A stretch of 24,701 nt of DNA. Source: Ophiothrix spiculata (taxonomy: Eukaryota; Echinodermata; Ophiuroidea; Amphilepidida; Ophiotrichidae). The translations under genes and the position numbers were made by a program. The notes below the pieces were generated by a model that was not told the DNA's origin, did not search any database, and saw only the letters and a list, made by a program, of their open reading frames with translations. Location: NCBI GenBank assembly GCA_000969725.1, contig JXSR01S047779.1; one strand, given 5' to 3'. Shown here piece by piece: positions 9,889 through 19,155 of this stretch; position 1 is the first letter of the stretch; every line of letters begins with the position of its first letter.

Positions 9889-10560
9889 TGCGATATGGCA
9901 GAACCACGTAACTCCAATTTTGGCGTTTCGAGAAAAAGGCACTTAAAGTTTGAGTCACTGCCTTTTTTGATTAATAAAAATATGATTCATAATAAAACTT
10001 AATATGGAAGATACAATTACATTTTTATCATGCCTTTTTAGATGAAATCTGATAAATTATTTTAAAAATATAACTGATTTTATGAAGTTACGTTGTTTTG
10101 CCATATAAATCTGATCCCTAGCTACTTGAATATAAGAGAAAATAAATCAAGTTCCTATTTTGTTCTGTAAGTATTTGCATGATAAAACAGCATATATTAT
10201 GTTTTTGTATGCATATTTATTGCTTTAAAACCAAAATAAAACCAAATAGACCACCTCCTAATTTTTTCCACCATTATGTAATGCCTTTATAAAGACAAAT
10301 CAGCGTATACTCAGAAATACGTTGTTTTGCCAAATTAAGAACGCCACAATCAGTGATGTAGCTTGAGATGCGTTGTTCTGCCACAAAAATTGAGAGGAAA
10401 AATCCAAAAAAGTGCCGAGATACGTCCTACTCTCTCCGAAACGTTATGAATTCATAAGCTGGGATTTTCAGAAATGAAAATACCGCTCTCGATATACTAA
10501 AAACTGTTTTATCTCAAAAAGTAAAAAAATTGAGTTACGCGGTTTTGCCATATCACGGCC
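9889..10560. mobile_element. MITE with reiterated TTACGTTGTTTTGCCA motif
   Basis: Left tgcgatatggcagaaccacg and reverse complement of right cgtgatatggcaaaaccgcg form the TIR (about 30 bp, extending through taactccaatttt/taactcaattttt). The motif ttacgttgttttgcca and close variants occurs at about 10088, 10317, 10369 and 10535 in one orientation and in the left TIR in the other. The element is about 670 bp without a transposase. Exact ends and target duplication are unclear. Confidence 0.75.
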
Positions 10561-10631
10561 TGCATTCAAGTTTCAAAAATCTGATAAAATAAGCTGTGAT
10601 TAATTTTGTTAAAAGGGAAACAATGTTGACC

Positions 10632-10667
10632 ACAAACACACACACACACCACCACCCCCACACACAT
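10632..10667. repeat. (CA)n-type microsatellite
   Basis: Imperfect CA repeat with interspersed CCA and CCCC units, in the intron between 10560 and 10699. Confidence 0.85.
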
Positions 10668-10698
10668 ACGACCAAGTAATCTGTTTGTTTATTTTTAA

Positions 10699-11202
10699 AG
10701 CGACTGGCCAGATTTTTCACACACACTATTTTTTACTATATATTTTTCATTGTGTATTAATAGAACATGTATTTAGTACTTATAATCTACCAGAAGTTTT
10801 TCCTTGAATTTGTAGAATAGTGGAACAAATGCAATTCTTTAAAAACTTCATTTTTTTTTTCTCTAGAGGACAACAAAATGGTGTGAAACAGTGTTTCTGG
10901 TTTAATATCTTGGATCACACAAATTATATTTGATTAAACTGTTTCTCTTTTAATATCTGTCTTTAGTAGCTTGGATTGATCTTTTAACTGGTATCCATCT
11001 GAGATACAAATTTAGAATTTTAAACCACTGGACATGATCACACCACCACCACAGAAGAATTTATGAAAAATCGATTTTATTTCAATTTTAGCCATTTATG
11101 CATAAATTCTTTTTACTTCTCTTGATGTAATACATTTTAACAGCTTTATTTAGAGGACTTCAATAATTTCTTTTATTCTGAGTAGAATCTAGGCTAGCCC
11201 CT
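10699..11202. mobile_element. TTAA-flanked MITE, AGGGACTGGCCTAGAT family, copy 1
   Basis: The left end agcgactggccagat and reverse complement of the right end aggggctagcctagat form the TIR, flanked by TTAA (10695-10698; 11203-11206). It is similar along most of its length, in the same orientation, to 12434-12929 (shared blocks include gtgtttct, tgtttctcttttaatat, atccatctgag and atcacaccacca). It ends 33 bp past the donor of the exon at 11236-11323. Confidence 0.83.
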
Positions 11203-11235
11203 TTAAGATGACGACATAATAAAAGGCATACTTAC

Positions 11236-11323
11236 AGTCCTTATCATCTCCACTCATCTTCTTGACAGCTTCACTCAGATCATCCCTGTCCTTCTCAAGA
11301 GCTAGTTTGATTTGCCTTTGATC
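11236..11323 (-). CDS. ITSN1: Intersectin coiled-coil exon (88 nt)
   Basis: 29 codons plus one base (T), so it enters in phase 0 and leaves in phase 1; the next exon supplies AT to give Tyr. The acceptor is accaccccag (ag at 11325-11324) and the donor is gtaagt starting at 11235. The peptide DQRQIKLALEKDRDDLSEAV followed by KKMSGDDKD is a charged helix occupying the place of the LIPEKQILNDQLKQ segment of the vertebrate coil; similarity is modest. A TTAA-flanked element (10699-11202) begins 33 bp past the donor. The assignment rests on exact phase match to both neighbours, consensus splice sites and position. Confidence 0.88.
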
Positions 11324-11427
11324 CTGGGGTGGTGCAAGAAAATAAGGGCAGTATTGAAAAAGAAATGTGGATTTTAAAGATCAAGTCTAACTTTTTGAAT
11401 TTAATCAAAATACTATTTTTATTTTAA

Positions 11428-11911
11428 AGGCATTAGGCACGATCATCAATGTGAACTTCAACTTTCTGTGACACTACTGATTTTACTGCATTTTTAGAAA
11501 GTCCTAACTTATATCCATAACCATTCCTATTAAACTTAGACTGAAAAGTACAAGAGAAAATTATAGTCTATAATACATCACTACAAGATTCCTGATATAG
11601 GAGTTGAAACAAATATTACAGTTTACAAGTGATTTTCACTTTTACTTTGGATTTGATACAACAGAACTTGATACGGGCCATTGAAGCTGAGCAAAGTCAA
11701 AATTCACGTCCAAGGTCGAATATCTAATTTCATCAGAAACGTTACCTGTGAAATGTTTTCTATCATATTAACCAGGTTCCAACATCCAAAACATACAACC
11801 AATGTTTTAAAAACCGAGATAAAAACCCTTTCTCCATTCAAGTTTTACCAGTACAAAAACTTTAACCTCGATTTTCTCAGAACTATAGTTTTCTGAATCA
11901 GCCTGATGCCT
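11428..11911. mobile_element. TTAA-type MITE, AGGCATTAGGC ends
   Basis: Left end aggcattaggcacgatc and reverse complement of right end aggcatcaggctgattc. It is flanked by TTAA on the left (11424-11427) and TTTA on the right, probably a mutated TTAA. It is 484 bp, similar in size and end pattern to the element at 6308-6792, though interiors do not obviously align. Confidence 0.65.
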
Positions 11912-12039
11912 TTTACCAATTTGGATGTAACTTTGAAATCGAACATCCAATAACAAAAAACAATGTGTCATTTTAAAACTTGAAATACAATATTTCAGAT
12001 GAGATCAAAAAATCAACTTAATTTTGGGCCCCTTAAGGT

Positions 12040-12250
12040 ACCTTTCGATATGAAGGGTCACATATTTTAGAGAATGATCTCACTCCATGGATTTATCGTG
12101 AATACCAAGCAATGCAATCAAAGATTGTAGGTCATTACTTAGAGGAAATGTGCATTTCATACTACTAAATGTTACTTTATACTGCTAAATTTTACATTTT
12201 TCATCAAAAATATTGAGGTTTTGCATTTAAGATGTTTGAAGAAAAAATAA
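12040..12250. repeat. Copy of the interior of the 20473-20824 element
   Basis: The blocks aataccaagcaatgca, ggtcattacttagaggaaat, tactttatactgctaaattt and aaaatattgag occur here and, in the same order and orientation, at about 20590-20750. The GGCC-type ends are absent, so this is either a truncated copy or a repeat carried by the other element. It ends about 12 bp from the donor of the exon at 12263-12403. Confidence 0.72.
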
Positions 12251-12262
12251 TAAACTACTTAC

Positions 12263-12403
12263 ATGTATATCTTTCTGTAGCCTCTCAATGTCGGCTACTT
12301 TGGAATCTCTTGACTGTGACATGAGGATAATCGTTGTGTTATGCTTGCTGTAGTCGGATTTATTGCCGTCTAGTTGCTTGTTTAGTTCATTCTTTTTGTC
12401 TTC
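12263..12403 (-). CDS. ITSN1: Intersectin coiled-coil exon (EDKKNELNKQLD)
   Basis: A 141-nt exon of 47 codons, phase 0 at both ends. The acceptor is tctaattacag (ag at 12405-12404) and the donor is gtaagt starting at 12262. It opens with EDKKNELNKQLDGNKSDY, aligning to the NDKKHQLEGKLQDI region of vertebrate intersectin. Further on, SRDSKVADIERLQKDI aligns to the SRELRIAEITHLQQQL region. Conservation is lower than in the preceding exon, but order and spacing are kept. Both introns carry elements close by: the TTAA element at 12434-12929 lies 30 bp upstream of the acceptor, and the stretch at 12040-12250 that resembles the interior of the 20473-20824 element ends about 12 bp past the donor. 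Confidence 0.93.
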
Positions 12404-12433
12404 CTGTAATTAGAATTGATATTTGATTGTTAA

Positions 12434-12929
12434 AGGGACTGGCCTAGATTTGTCCCGCTAATATTTTACCTACATATTTTTTAATTGAAATGATAGAACA
12501 TGTACATAGTAATATAACCTACAAGTAGTTTTCCATGATTTTAAGGAATATTGGAGAAAATTGCAATTCTTTACCTACTTTAATTTTTTTACGCTGGTAC
12601 AAAAAAGTGGTGTGAAAACAGTGTTTCTAGTTTGAAAACTTAAAAAGATCTTATTTCTACACCTGTGATGGCCAATCAAATTATTTTTGATGAAATTGTT
12701 TCTCTTTTAATATGTATTAAACTATCTCCAGGAGCTTTGTTTGATCTTTTATCTGGTAAATCCATCTGAGGTATAAATTTAGGATTTAGGAAACAAAGAA
12801 TAATCACACCACCATCAAAGCATGATAAATTGCCAATTAATTTTCTCTCAATTTGAGCCTTTTGCACTTTTTGGATTTTACTATAATTTTTTTTTTTTTA
12901 AATTCTAGGTGGAATCTAGGCTAGTCTCT
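12434..12929. mobile_element. TTAA-flanked MITE, AGGGACTGGCCTAGAT family, copy 2
   Basis: Left end agggactggcctagat and reverse complement of right end agagactagcctagat, flanked by TTAA on both sides (12430-12433; 12930-12933). It is the second copy of the element at 10699-11202 in the same orientation. It lies 30 bp upstream of the acceptor of the exon at 12263-12403. The minus-strand open frame at 12676-12867 is inside it and is not considered a gene. Confidence 0.85.
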
Positions 12930-13124
12930 TTAATATCTATTTGAGTAACTCTCGAGCATGGTCTGATTTGTCAACATTAGCTCTTGTTTTCATATGGAAG
13001 TTCATCACCAAAGAAGTGTCAATTTCAAGTTTCAGTTGAATCGTCCGACTACTTAAATTATATGAGCAATTTTGTGTTACACAGCTGCCAATACTTTCCT
13101 GGTAACTATGGTTGACATAATATA

Positions 13125-13712
13125 CAATTAATATTGACTGCTTTGAGGGGCATGGTTTAAATTATTTTCCCGAGCTGATCTCAAAACCATGAATACGCCC
13201 AAAGCGAAGCTGAGGGCATATTCATGGTTTTGAGATCACCGAGGGGAAATAATTTTAACCATACCCCAAACAAATAGCAGTTAATATTTGTTTTATATAC
13301 CAAATATATAGATTTTCGTCCTCTGCTTTGTTAAAAGAACGATTTTAGCACTCAAAAGCCTGATGATAATTTACGATATTTGTTTCTCCTTTCAGTGCTC
13401 ACCGCGTCGTATTGCGCGCACAAGATAACTAGCTTACGCACTGCAGCACATGTTTGACCATGAATGCTTACAGTCACCCACGTAACGCTCGAGTTACACA
13501 ACGCAAAATACATTGAGCGGGCATAGTGAAAAATATGCCTGGGAATAGTAAATTTATTGGGCCTATAATCCAATCAGAGGACGGGAATCTATATAAGAGG
13601 TATATAAACAGACATATTCACTTATATATACCGATTTGCTCGAGCCAATTAATAGCAAGTTATAATTGCCCTCTCAAAACAAAATCAGTATTTAAAACAA
13701 ATATTGACTGAT
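13125..13712 (+). mobile_element. Hairpin-headed element 1 with CG-richer tail
   Basis: From 13125 to about 13295 the sequence folds on itself with about 70-bp arms: aatattgactgctttgaggg with ggggtatggttaaaattatt-type partners, closing around cgcccaaagcgaagctgagg. After the hairpin comes a tail with unusually many CG dinucleotides (13385-13510), then a CCAAT (13570-13574) and a TATATAAG (13590-13597) about 16 bp apart. The right end aaaacaaatattgactg at about 13696-13711 repeats the left-end phrase aatattgactg. Two further elements of the same plan lie at 22611 and 24197. Confidence 0.65.
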
Positions 13713-13975
13713 CTTTTATTCTGGCAATAGTAAAAACTATTTCCCTCAGTGATCTTGATGTAGTGCTTTTTCCCTCGCCCGTAGGTCTCAGGAAATAATA
13801 CATAGTCTCATGACAACTTCAAGGCAATAGTTTTTTCACTACTGCATTCAATATTTGATAACAAAGAAGGTGGTTTAGTCCTAAACTTTCACATGGCTTA
13901 TGAGAAAAATACGAGCACTATCTTATCTTTAGAAGTGCTCCAAGAGCTTTCGTACATCCATTGTTATAATCTTAC
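13713..13975. other. Intronic stretch beside exon donor
   Basis: Nothing gene-like is visible between the hairpin-headed element and the exon donor at 13975. The plus-strand open frame at 13893-14129 is the antisense shadow of the exon at 13976-14125. Confidence 0.5.
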
Positions 13976-14125
13976 CAAACTTTCAATTTCACAGGCTAAT
14001 GTTTTGCTTTTTGCTTTGAGATGGGACACTTCTCCTTGCTCACGTATCCTTTGGGCTTCTAGTTCCTGTCGTTTCTGTCTGACAAGTTCGAGTTGTCTTT
14101 GTCTCTCGAGCTCTCTCCTTGCTGC
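13976..14125 (-). CDS. ITSN1: Intersectin coiled-coil exon (AARRELERQRQLE)
   Basis: A 150-nt exon of exactly 50 codons, phase 0 at both ends. The acceptor is gttttgtttttag (ag at 14127-14126); the donor is gtaaga starting at 13975. The start AARRELERQRQLELVRQ matches the REAAKRELERQRQLEWER stretch of vertebrate intersectin-1 (recalled from memory). The later RIREQGEVSHLKAKSKTL matches the NKEQEDIVVLKAKKKTL stretch in the same order and spacing, which fixes the register of the whole exon series against the known protein. The segment is helical and charged at first, then shifts to a mixed pattern (LKAKSKTLACEIESL). Nothing suggests a frameshift or stop. Confidence 0.95.
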
Positions 14126-14811
14126 CTAAAAACAAAACAAAAATCAAGATTAAGATGTCATGGTTATTTCAACTTCTTCACAGAACAGAGAAGTACCGAG
14201 ATAGCAAAGTTACTGGGCCCCCAAAAAACCCCCAATTTAGGCAAATAGTGCACATTTTGTGATGATCAATATACCTAAAATCATAAGAATACCCAAAAGC
14301 AGGCACATGGATGTACGAGGGGGTATTAAAATATTTAAAGACCACCCAGAAGATAAGGATCTATATCAATGAAATTTGTCAGAATAATCACTCGTCTTTA
14401 TGTACATTATTGTTCAAAAATAGTTAGTTATATACCTAACCCGCTAACCATATATACTTCATGGAGAAAATTGAGATACCCAGCAAAATTAAATAGAATG
14501 ATTTGGGGATTGCATTATGTAGATTTACTGAGCTGTACCTGTAACCCTTCAAATGCTGAGTTCAAATGTGCTTGTATTTTTGAGAAAAGAGGAAAAATAT
14601 GACATTTTCTAATTACTCTCGGGGACCCCTGACAATTTATTACAACACAGTAGCCTATGGGGATTTGTAAAATGCTGAAAAGCTTGTAACTTGAAAAGGA
14701 GTTGTCGGAATCAAGTGAAATTTTCAACATACATTTATGATTAACTCTTCTTTTAATTAGCTAGAAGAGGCGAGGTTGTTTCCACATCAGAATCATGAAT
14801 TGCTCTTTTAA
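14126..14811. other. Intronic stretch, nothing identified
   Basis: AT-rich, with two overlapping short open frames on opposite strands (14369-14602, 14515-14730) lacking recognisable domains, splice context or repeats. Confidence 0.5.
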
Positions 14812-15256
14812 CCCTTTGAACCCGACGTACACGTACCTTATTCCCTGATGAGCCGGTTTACCGGCTTTTAGCTCACACGTCAGAAACTTGATGTGTCTGT
14901 CAACAGGCATGGATAGTTACAATTTCCAATGGTCTTATTTATATCGGAAGATATCAATGAAACTTTGAACCCATGGTTGATGGATCATTTTGTTCTTTTT
15001 TACTCGACAGAAGTAAAAAATTCCTCATATTTTCATAAATTTGGTCACTATTTTCAACAAATGTAAATGTCGAATATGTTGGCCGACATAAATAGTATTC
15101 TTTTGTGAATGTTGCTTATTGGAACAATTCAGACTACTGTAAAATGAAAAAGTAAAGCAGGGGAAATCAAAATCAAAGAATGTTTAGGAGTAATAACTAT
15201 CGGGTTGGCCCGGGTCAGCGATACAGATACACATGGAATGGTCAGGACTCAAAGGG
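14812..15256. mobile_element. piggyBac-like MITE (TTAA, CCCTTTGA ends)
   Basis: The left end is ccctttgaacc and the right end actcaaaggg (reverse complement ccctttgagt), flanked by TTAA at 14808-14811 and 15257-15260. TTAA followed by CCCTTTG is a typical piggyBac terminus. It is 445 bp and internally includes a small palindrome gccggtttaccggc near 14852. No transposase. Confidence 0.82.
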
Positions 15257-15417
15257 TTAAAGATCGCATAAAAAATATATTCCTGGGTGTATTTCATCTG
15301 GGTGATCTTTTAAACTTGTTGATACCCCTCATAAACCATTGTCAATATTAGACATCCCACCTCCCATGAAATATAAACAAAGTCAGGAAATTTGTTTATT
15401 AGGGATGGTCACATTAA

Positions 15418-16135
15418 GGGCCCTGTCAACCCTTCGTTTTCTGAAATATTTTATGCTCTGTAACTCAGCAACGGATGATTAAATGTTTCTAGAAGCGAAT
15501 TTGCATACTGAACATGATGGTGAGGTCATTTTTGGACCAAAATGTGTCATTTTGGACCTAGGTCCAAAAATCAAGTTTTTTGGCCCAAAATTTTACGGGA
15601 AAGCTAACTAAATGTTGCTATGGTGAAATTTCGAACCATTTTACTTTTTAGAATCTAGAAAGCAAAATCTAGGAACACTTTTTCCAAATTTTCGATTTTT
15701 TTCTTAGTTTTTGAGATATTGTCAAAAATTGGTCCAAAAAGTCTCAAAAATCCCACTTCTGACACAAATTTTGGTGTCAGAGTGGGATTTTGACCTATTT
15801 CTGGCAATATTTCAAAAATGAAGAAAAAAATTAAAAATTTGAAAAAAGCGTTCCTAGATATTGCTTTCTAGATTCTAAAAAGTAAAGCAGTTCAAAATTT
15901 TACCAAAGCAAAGTGTAGTTAGCTTTCCCGTAAATTTTAGGGCCCAAAATACAATTTTTGGACCATTTTTGGACCTTGGGGCCAAAATTTCACATTTTTG
16001 TCCACAAATGACTTGACCAGCGTCTTTAGTATGCAAATTCACATCTAGAAATGTATACTTTTATATGGATTTAATTATTCGTTGCTGAGTTACAGAGCAA
16101 AACCACTTTCTGAAAATGGAGGGTTGACAGGGCCC
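15418..16135. mobile_element. 718-bp near-perfect palindromic (foldback) element, TTAA-flanked
   Basis: Both arms of about 350 bp match in inverted orientation over their full length. Outer ends are gggccctgtcaaccct; middle pairs include ctctgtaactcagcaacg, gggaaagctaact and ttttagaatctagaaagca; the centre is cccacttctgacac/gtgtcagagtggg near 15750-15790. It is flanked by TTAA on both sides (15414-15417; 16136-16139), though the palindromic site makes duplication and terminus hard to separate. It lies wholly inside an intron, 50 bp past the donor of the exon at 16186-16297. It has no coding capacity. Confidence 0.88.
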
Positions 16136-16185
16136 TTAATAAGAATATTTCAAAAAATGATTTCTACAAATAAATCATTGCCTAC

Positions 16186-16297
16186 CTCTCTTTGTTCAAT
16201 CATTTTCATCCTCTGTGCTTCCTGCTCTGCCTCGATTTCTCGTTGTCGCGCCATTATTTTTTCACGCTCCATCTGTTGACGCCTTTCTTGTTCTAAC
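16186..16297 (-). CDS. ITSN1: Intersectin coiled-coil exon (112 nt)
   Basis: One base completes the Arg codon split AG|G, then 37 codons follow in phase 0. The acceptor is cacatacag (ag at 16299-16298) and the donor is gtaggc starting at 16185. The peptide begins LEQERRQQMEREKIMARQ and continues REIEAEQEAQRMKMIEQRE: an uninterrupted amphipathic, Glu/Arg/Gln-rich helix without Pro or Gly, typical of the intersectin KLERQ region. The downstream intron contains, only 50 bp from the donor, the 718-bp palindromic element at 15418-16135. Exon limits are supported by phase on both sides. Confidence 0.92.
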
Positions 16298-16452
16298 CTG
16301 TATGTGAAGAAAAGAATCATTGCTACATTGCATATTACGATATATTTGTTTGTTTGCTTTTTGTTTGTTCTTCAAAGTGTGTCCCAGCGGAAGGTTAGTA
16401 GGTAGATAACCATAAACATTATTTTCATATTTGCTTCAATGGTACTGACAAA

Positions 16453-16664
16453 AGGCATGTTCACACAGAAGAATTTGGTCATGACTATATTCTCTCTTGT
16501 GAGCCGTTCAAGAGCAAATTCCCAGTGCATGTGAACGCAATTATTGAAAGTGCCTCGCTCGTGACCAAAAGTAACGCGTCACTAGTTTTGATCTTGCAAG
16601 TCGTGTCGCAACTGGTAAGTTGTCTTGCTCTAGAGTCATGACTATTATGTGTGAACACAAGCTT
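16453..16664. mobile_element. Short MITE, TGTTCACAC-type TIRs
   Basis: Left ggcatgttcacacagaagaa with gtcatgac, and reverse complement of right gcttgtgttcacacataata with gtcatgac, give a TIR of about 30 bp. About 210 bp, CG-richer inside than around. The target duplication is not resolved. Confidence 0.75.
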
Positions 16665-16788
16665 AATCAGTATACATCAATAGCACTGAATTCATGTACA
16701 TGCTTGAAGTCTACATCAAGCTTTTGGCCCTAGGGCACTTGTTTCTTGCTAGGCTTTTGTTGCTGTTTTGTGTATTTTACGTGAGGAT

Positions 16789-16922
16789 ATATCAGGGGTG
16801 TGAGAGGCCAGTTGACAAAAACGAGGAAAAGCGTCGTGAAGTTAGGAAAAAGGTCAAAAATGGACTGAAAAACAATAAAAAAGCTAAAATTGTAACATGA
16901 AACTCTCACACCCCTGATATAT
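16789..16922. mobile_element. Very short MITE, ATATCAGGGGTGTGAGAG TIRs
   Basis: Left atatcaggggtgtgagag and right ctctcacacccctgatat are an exact 18-bp inverted repeat about 130 bp apart, with TAT-rich flanks. The phrase ttatcaggggtgtcagggg near 23927 resembles one end, perhaps a solitary relic. Confidence 0.82.
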
Positions 16923-17162
16923 GTCAGAGAAGTGAGATGCAGGGATGGTCAATACTTTTTGTACAAATTATACATGCAAATTACAGTCGTGGATTAGTTT
17001 ATTTCTATACTTACAAATTCATAAATGTCAGACAAAGAAAAGCAAGGTACTTCAGTTTTACGTTAGTATTTGACATTAATATAATATATCATTAAAACGG
17101 TTTAAACGGTTAGCTATAAGTGTGACCTGCAGGTCATATTGCTAGAATTTTTTACATTATTA

Positions 17163-17620
17163 AACACACCTAAACAAACACAATGCAACTTGTAGGCCGC
17201 AGCTTAATCAGCCCCAATATTGCAACATTGAAACAACTACACAAACGCACAACAAACACCCAACCCCCACAGGCAATGAGGATAAAGTGCCTTGCCCAAG
17301 GACACACCACGTTGGCAGGAGCAGGGCTCGAACTCACAACCTATGGATTAGGCCAAAAAAAATAAATTGTTATGTGGGTCGGGAAAGCACCCAATTTTGC
17401 TCAGATTGGGTGCTTTTTGTGAAAATATTTTGAAAATAGTGGAAAATGCACCCAAATTTGGTACTTTAGGTGCTTTGAAAAAAATATTAAAAAAAAAAAT
17501 ATTTTCCGACCGACCGACTCAATTTTTCAGAAATCCCACTTGAGGGCAACACAACAATTATTTTTTTTTGGCCTTACGAGACATGGGTCCTTCCACTCGG
17601 CCACACATCTCCTCATTTAC
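17163..17620 (-). mobile_element. tRNA-derived SINE, head split by a MITE
   Basis: On the minus strand, from about 17613 downward, the sequence has an A-box-like tggccgagtgg, a spacer, and (after removal of 17351-17573) a B-box-like agttcgagccc, with arms resembling a class II tRNA such as Leu or Ser. A body follows with the phrase ccttgggcaaggcacttta, which I recall from SINEs of several aquatic animals. The Pol III box order and body identify a SINE, not a functional tRNA gene: there is no proper anticodon arm or acceptor stem. The 3' end is uncertain. Confidence 0.75.
17351..17573. mobile_element. GGCC-ended MITE inserted in the SINE (TTA duplication)
   Basis: It begins ggccaaaaaaaataaattgt and ends with the near-complement acaattatttttttttggcc, flanked by TTA on both sides (17348-17350; 17574-17576). 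Removing it restores a continuous tRNA-like head (atggatta joined to cgagacatgg). The 3-bp TTA duplication and GGC ends point to PIF/Harbinger. It is 223 bp, and its interior has gaccgaccgac-type words shared with related elements. Confidence 0.85.
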
Positions 17621-17699
17621 ACTTCAATTTTAGTAGACACTTTACTTCTGGTAAGTAATTAGTCATGGTTCCATTAGAAGCGACACACTTATCCAATAA

Positions 17700-18045
17700 G
17701 GCCTAAAAAAATAATTGTTTGATTGGCGTAACATAGGGAAAAAAATAGGGTAGGTAGGTCAGATTTGTTTTTTTAAATTTAATTTTTTATTTTTTAAGTC
17801 TATGTTTCCCATACAAGAACACAAAACATACGACACATATACAAAAACATCTTAACTTTTTCCTGTAACACATCTTTTATTTGTCATTTTGAATGTCCTG
17901 CAAGCCATATCTCAGGCCCCCGTGAATCGATTCCCATCAAATTTGGGATTTGGAGGTTTTTTACCATGCTCAAAAAAAATAAAATATTTAGGGTCGACAG
18001 TAAATATAGGGTTGGTACGCCAATCAAACATATTTTTTTTAGGCC
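17700..18045. mobile_element. GGCC-ended MITE next to an exon
   Basis: Left ggcctaaaaaaataattgtt, then tgattggcgtaac; reverse complement of right ggcctaaaaaaaatatgttt, then gattggcgtacc. The TIR exceeds 30 bp. The flanks are TAA left and TTA right. It belongs to the same group as 17351-17573 and 20473-20824. It ends 34 bp past the donor of the 53-nt exon at 18080-18132. Confidence 0.85.
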
Positions 18046-18079
18046 TTAGGCCTAATCAAAATAGTTTGTTCAATGTTAC

Positions 18080-18132
18080 CTTATTCTGTCCCTTTTCTCC
18101 CTTTCTTGCCTTTCAATCTCCAGTTGCCTATC
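18080..18132 (-). CDS. ITSN1: Intersectin mini-exon in the coiled coil (53 nt)
   Basis: A 53-nt exon: 17 codons plus 2 nt, entering in phase 0 and leaving in phase 2. The acceptor is tatctcag (ag at 18134-18133) and the donor is gtaaca starting at 18079. It encodes DRQLEIERQEREKRDRI plus the first two bases of an Arg codon, which the next exon completes. Composition is almost wholly Arg/Glu/Gln, like the RQLELEKQ-type repeats of the intersectin coil. It is too short to identify on its own; the call rests on exact phase compatibility with both neighbours, composition and position. The 346-bp GGCC-ended element at 17700-18045 ends 34 bp past its donor. The coil here looks shorter than in vertebrates, so another small exon in the 2.8-kb intron upstream could have been missed. 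Confidence 0.85.
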
Positions 18133-18349
18133 CTGAGATAAAATGAACAAAAAATAACATGAAATGATACACTGCTATTCATAGGCAATGGTTACCCTAA
18201 GCATTGTCTTCTAATTTGAAAGAAGCTCTTCAACAAATAAAAAAACATAAGGACAACTGCTGATTTTTCGAGCTACTGGCCGTCAAAAATATGGATGAAA
18301 TTTTACACCCGCTCGTATCAGTGAGGTCCCCTTCACACAAAATCTCTAA

Positions 18350-18960
18350 GGCCTGACATCACAAGACTTCCTGTCCTCAATGAGAAGTTCTGTTTAGAAA
18401 TACTCATCTAGAAATGGGGTATAACTTGATCCTTGTCCCTCAATGGGAAATTCTATAGTTGTATTTGAAGTTGAATTGGCTGATTAAAATGTAAAATAGT
18501 ATACCTACACTCCGTAAATCTTGAAGTATAAAACAAGCAGCCGATAAACACGCATAAACCAATAGGACCTCACATGGAGATAAATTGGTCCTTAATTTAC
18601 CGATTGAATTCGTAACAACATACCAAATCCTGCTGAATATTCAAATAAACTTATGATCAAGGTTTGTCCATGTGGTAGGAACAAAAATTGGCCAAAAATA
18701 ATACCAACATCATGAACGATTCATGTACAAAAATAGTAATACGCAGTGATTTGGTCCTAATCAATCATTACTAGTCTCAAACACAATATAAAACCACCAG
18801 CTCACAATGTAGAGTACAAGGAATATGCTATGGATCTCTTAACACAGTCTGATTGCTTGTTGCATACTTCAAGGTTTATAGAGTATAGATATAGTCTAAT
18901 TATCCATACATCGCAAAATTTAGTTCTCACTCCGTTGAGGATGTCTAGTGATGCTTCGCC
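18350..18960. mobile_element. PIF/Harbinger-like MITE, copy 2 (TAA flanks, inverted to copy 1)
   Basis: Left end ggcctgacatcacaagactt and right end gatgcttcgcc correspond to the right and left ends of the 2150-2736 element, so orientation is opposite. TAA lies on both sides (18347-18349; 18961-18963). Shared internal sequence includes atggggtataacttgatcct against its complement near 2645-2690. The element is interrupted by family R copy R2 (18505-18888). Confidence 0.8.
18505..18888. mobile_element. MITE family R, copy R2 (nested)
   Basis: Left end ctacactccgtaaatcttga, and reverse complement of the right end ctatactctataaaccttga, both continuing to agtat...aacaagca, give a TIR of about 40 bp. 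The interior aligns with R1 and R3. It sits inside the 18350-18960 element, whose homologous copy at 2150-2736 lacks it, so R2 inserted later. Confidence 0.82.
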
Positions 18961-19155
18961 TAAAATAGATGTCTATTTTAGGAAAGTCATTCCCTCTTAG
19001 CAAGATGGTCTTTATAGTATCTAGTGCTCTGAGGGGATTGTCACACCTCCTTAGTGGCTAGCTTGTAACTTCCTGATTGTTGAAGAATGCAGATACACAT
19101 TGCCATCTGGGTAGAGAGGAACACATGAGAATTTTTCTTCAGGACAATCATCTGC

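Noticed and set aside
13125-13295. microRNA precursor or CRISPR-like palindrome
   Set aside because: The arms are far longer than a miRNA hairpin, and the same plan recurs in two other elements. No spaced repeats exist, and the genome is eukaryotic.
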